Positions 6,098-7,239 of a stretch of 7,239 nt of DNA are shown here, one piece after another. Origin of the DNA: Methanobacteriota archaeon. GTDB taxonomy: Archaea > Halobacteriota > Syntropharchaeia > JACQPP01. Position numbers and translations under genes: made by a program. Each line of letters opens with the position of its first letter. The stretch's first letter is position 1. The notes beneath the pieces are model-generated. The model saw nothing but the letters and a program-made list of their open reading frames with translations. It had not been told where the DNA came from and searched no databases. The stretch covers positions 1-7,239 of the forward strand of contig JACQPP010000125.1 of the NCBI GenBank assembly GCA_016207465.1. Direction: 5' to 3'.

Positions 6098-6104
6098 TCA
6101 CCTC
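6098..6104 (-). promoter_or_regulatory. Shine-Dalgarno site of the 52-aa gene
   Basis: Minus-strand GAGGTGA, a complement to the 3' end of archaeal 16S rRNA, stands three bases before the ATG at 6094. It is the best ribosome binding site in the window and decides this start. Most other genes here have weak sites or none. Confidence 0.7.
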
Positions 6105-6125
6105 AGGGGAACCCCTCACCGGATT

Positions 6126-6133
6126 TATTTAAA
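6126..6133 (-). promoter_or_regulatory. TATA box of the small-gene cluster (leftward promoter)
   Basis: Minus-strand TTTAAATA lies within an A/T run, ATTTATTTAAAT (6123-6134), in GC-rich DNA. Transcription starting about 26 bp downstream, near 6103, would give a leader of under 10 nt, just enough to include the Shine-Dalgarno site. The core ATTTAAAT is palindromic and might also be used rightward. Confidence 0.55.
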
Positions 6134-6148
6134 TGTTTGGGTCGCAAT

Positions 6149-6156
6149 CTATATCC
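6149..6156 (+). promoter_or_regulatory. TATA box of the universal stress protein pair (rightward promoter)
   Basis: CTATATCC is centred about 38 bp before the ATG at 6191, placing the start of transcription near 6179 and giving a leader of about 12 nt. GAGG at 6187-6190 touches the ATG and is too close to act as a normal Shine-Dalgarno site, so near-leaderless initiation is likely. Confidence 0.5.
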
Positions 6157-6190
6157 CTGGAGTCCGGGAGAGATAGTCGGGGTCCCGAGG

Positions 6191-6640
6191 ATGAAGAAGG
6201 TCCTGGTGGCGGTGGACGGCTCGAAGCCCGGGGAGATGGCCTTCCAGACCGCGGTGCAGATTGCCGATGCCATGGGGGCCACCCTGGAGGTGGTCACGGT
6301 CATCACGGGCCCCGAGAACCCCCGGGGGCGCAAGGAGATGATGAGCCTCAAGGAGGCCCTGGAGGCCCAGAAGAGGGACGCCGGGGAACTCCTCCAGAAG
6401 CACGCGGCGAAGGCCCGCGACTGGAAGCTGGAGGTCCGCTCCCAGGTGCTGGAGGGGGAGGTCCCCACCGAGCTGGTGAACTACGCCCGCCGGACCAAGG
6501 CCGACCTGCTGGTGGTGGGCAACCGGGGGCTCTCCGGGGTCCGCCGGCTCCTCCTGGGGAGCGTGTCGCGGGGGGTCGCCGACCGCGCCAAGTGCAACGT
6601 GCTCATCGTCAAGGAGAACGGCTGGGCGCACTCCGACTGA
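6191..6640 (+). CDS. Universal stress protein, ATP-binding type (first of tandem pair)
   Basis: 149-aa UspA-fold protein of the nucleotide-binding class. Seen: strand 1 KVLVAVDGSKPGEMAF (3-18) with Asp9, which usually contacts adenine; a variable middle of charged helices (44-76); and the ATP-phosphate motif G-2x-G-9x-G-S as Gly110, Gly113, Gly123, Ser124 in GNRGLSGVRRLLLGS; then the final strand KCNVLIVK (134-141). Length is normal for a one-domain Usp. The ATG at 6191 is chosen over the upstream open frame because the Usp fold begins there. The stop is one base before the ATG of a close paralogue. Such proteins form dimers and act in stress or energy signalling; the specific role here is unknown. 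The C-terminal ENGWAHSD tail is absent from its partner. Confidence 0.95.
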   Translation: MKKVLVAVDGSKPGEMAFQTAVQIADAMGATLEVVTVITGPENPRGRKEMMSLKEALEAQKRDAGELLQKHAAKARDWKLEVRSQVLEGEVPTELVNYARRTKADLLVVGNRGLSGVRRLLLGSVSRGVADRAKCNVLIVKENGWAHSD

Positions 6641-6641
6641 C

Positions 6642-7067
6642 ATGGAGCGGATTCTGGTGGCGGTGGACGGCTCCAAGCCCGGCGAGCGGGCCTTCGAGGT
6701 GGCCCTGAAGCTCGCCCGGGACTCCGGGGCCCGGCTGGAGATTGCCCACGTAGTCGGCGTCCCGGTGGCCTTCGCCGGGGAGGCGGCCTACGTCCAGATG
6801 GAGGCCATCTCCCGGGCCCGCCGGGAGGCGGCGGAGAAGATGCTGGCCGGCCTGCGGGAGAAGGCCGCCGGCGCCGGGGTGAAGGCCGAGACCGCCCTCC
6901 TGGAGGGCCATGTGGCCGGGGAGCTGGTGAAGCACGCCGAGAAGAGCCGGGCCGACCTCCTGGTCATCGGCAACCGGGGGCTCTCCAACGTCGCCCGCTT
7001 CCTCCTGGGGAGCGTGAGCAGCGCCGTCGTGGCACAGGCGAAGTGCTCGGTGGTCGTCGTCAAGTAA
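6642..7067 (+). CDS. Universal stress protein, ATP-binding type (second of tandem pair)
   Basis: 141-aa UspA-fold protein, paralogue of the gene before it. The starts match almost word for word (RILVAVDGSKPGERAF here), as do the ends: ADLLVIGNRGLS with Gly110, Gly113, Gly123 and Ser124 at the same residue numbers, then KCSVVVVK as the last strand. The middle (36-88) differs, with AFAGEAAYVQMEAISRAR replacing the Lys/Glu-rich segment of the first copy. The start is one base after the previous stop with no clear ribosome site, so translation is probably coupled. Local duplication followed by divergence of the middle is the simplest history. The two may form homo- or heterodimers; the ligand-binding residues are intact in both. 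Confidence 0.95.
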   Translation: MERILVAVDGSKPGERAFEVALKLARDSGARLEIAHVVGVPVAFAGEAAYVQMEAISRARREAAEKMLAGLREKAAGAGVKAETALLEGHVAGELVKHAEKSRADLLVIGNRGLSNVARFLLGSVSSAVVAQAKCSVVVVK

Positions 7068-7076
7068 GAAAGATTC

Positions 7077-7150
7077 GTGAATGGTCAGCTTCCTGACCCA
7101 GAAAGTCTATCGGGTGAATGGTCAGCTTCCTGACCCAGAAAGTCTATCGG
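7077..7150. repeat. Perfect tandem duplication of a 37-bp unit with an internal palindrome
   Basis: Two identical, directly abutting 37-bp copies, 7077-7113 and 7114-7150; identity stops at the flanks (C/G before, A/T two bases after). Each unit contains the palindrome GGTCAG-CTTC-CTGACC (7083-7098 and 7120-7135; six-base arms, four-base centre). The units fill the gap between the universal stress genes and an AT-rich TATA-like element, so a two-site operator for a dimeric regulator is plausible; RNA hairpins are the alternative. There is no spacer between copies, so it is not a CRISPR. Confidence 0.9.
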
Positions 7151-7155
7151 GAACC

Positions 7156-7167
7156 TCATAAATAATC
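7156..7167 (+). promoter_or_regulatory. TATA-like element before the right-edge gene
   Basis: TCATAAATAATCC is the best TATA match in this gap. A start about 26 bp downstream of its centre would lie near 7187, which is inside the predicted coding start at 7177. Either the gene begins further right, or the element is used differently. It is preceded by the two 37-bp repeats. Confidence 0.5.
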
Positions 7168-7176
7168 CTGGTCTCG

Positions 7177-7239
7177 ATGTGCGAGGCCGAACAAAAACGG
7201 ATTCGTGACCTGGAAAAGGCCATCGCCGAGCAGCAGAGG
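7177..7239 (+). CDS. N-terminal fragment of an unidentified, probably coiled-coil protein
   Basis: Twenty-one codons run from ATG at 7177 to the window edge without a stop: MCEAEQKRIRDLEKAIAEQQ and one further Arg. The composition (Glu, Lys, Gln, Arg with Ile/Leu spaced I9, L12, I16) suggests a helix or coiled coil, and third positions towards the end are GC-rich like the neighbours. No family can be named from so little. The start is uncertain because the best TATA-like box is only about 16 bp upstream; no in-frame ATG, GTG or TTG follows within the visible part. The other two plus frames are either closed by a stop or less gene-like. Confidence 0.45.
   Translation, partial: MCEAEQKRIRDLEKAIAEQQR

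Noticed and set aside
7083..7135. Hairpins as a bacterial-type intrinsic terminator of the stress genes
   Set aside because: No U-tract follows either hairpin, and archaeal termination normally relies on T-rich runs.
7077..7150. CRISPR array, suggested by a 37-bp palindromic repeat containing GAAAG
   Set aside because: The two copies abut directly with no spacer and only two are present.
7081..7161. 26-codon open frame reading through the 37-bp repeats
   Set aside because: Tandem repeat read in two different phases; no ribosome site and no recognisable product.

Overview
The window is GC-rich (roughly two thirds G+C) and is most probably from an archaeon. It has TATA-like boxes in the right place upstream of several genes and a GAGGTGA Shine-Dalgarno site. 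It also carries a citramalate/isopropylmalate synthase that resembles the methanogen enzyme as I remember it, a free-standing Lrp-type RAM domain, a RadA-like helix-hairpin-helix (HhH) protein and tandem universal stress proteins. A euryarchaeal or Thermoplasmatota-like lineage fits, but this is inference.

Minus strand, read right to left, has two blocks. Block A (6094 down to 5011) is a tight cluster of four small genes: a 52-aa protein, a 157-aa HhH protein, a 67-aa protein and an 80-aa RAM-domain protein. The first three are unnamed or only partly recognisable, yet each carries the same ungapped ~46-residue domain, described here as G-x-L ... [LI]-D-L-[DE]-x14-G-R-[IV]. This is the most unusual thing in the window.

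Block B (4922 down to the left edge) starts from its own AT-rich promoter region. It holds a 2-isopropylmalate/citramalate synthase (CimA-like), acetolactate synthase large subunit (ilvB), a 46-aa basic protein, a MaoC-type enoyl-CoA hydratase and an acyl-CoA dehydrogenase cut by the left edge. ATGA overlaps join cimA to ilvB and maoC to the dehydrogenase. The first two genes make branched-chain amino acid precursors: citramalate leads to 2-oxobutyrate, and ALS then makes the acetohydroxy acids. The last two carry out acyl-CoA oxidation and hydration. No ilvN (the ACT-domain subunit of ALS) lies in the window.

Plus strand: a divergent promoter region (6095-6190) separates block A from two tandem, clearly duplicated universal stress proteins (6191-7067). 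After them come a perfect 37-bp tandem duplication containing a 16-bp palindrome, an AT-rich TATA-like element, and the first 21 codons of a gene that runs off the right edge.

No RNA gene, insertion sequence or CRISPR array was seen. The only stretches without a gene are short: 4923-5010, 6095-6190 and 7068-7176.
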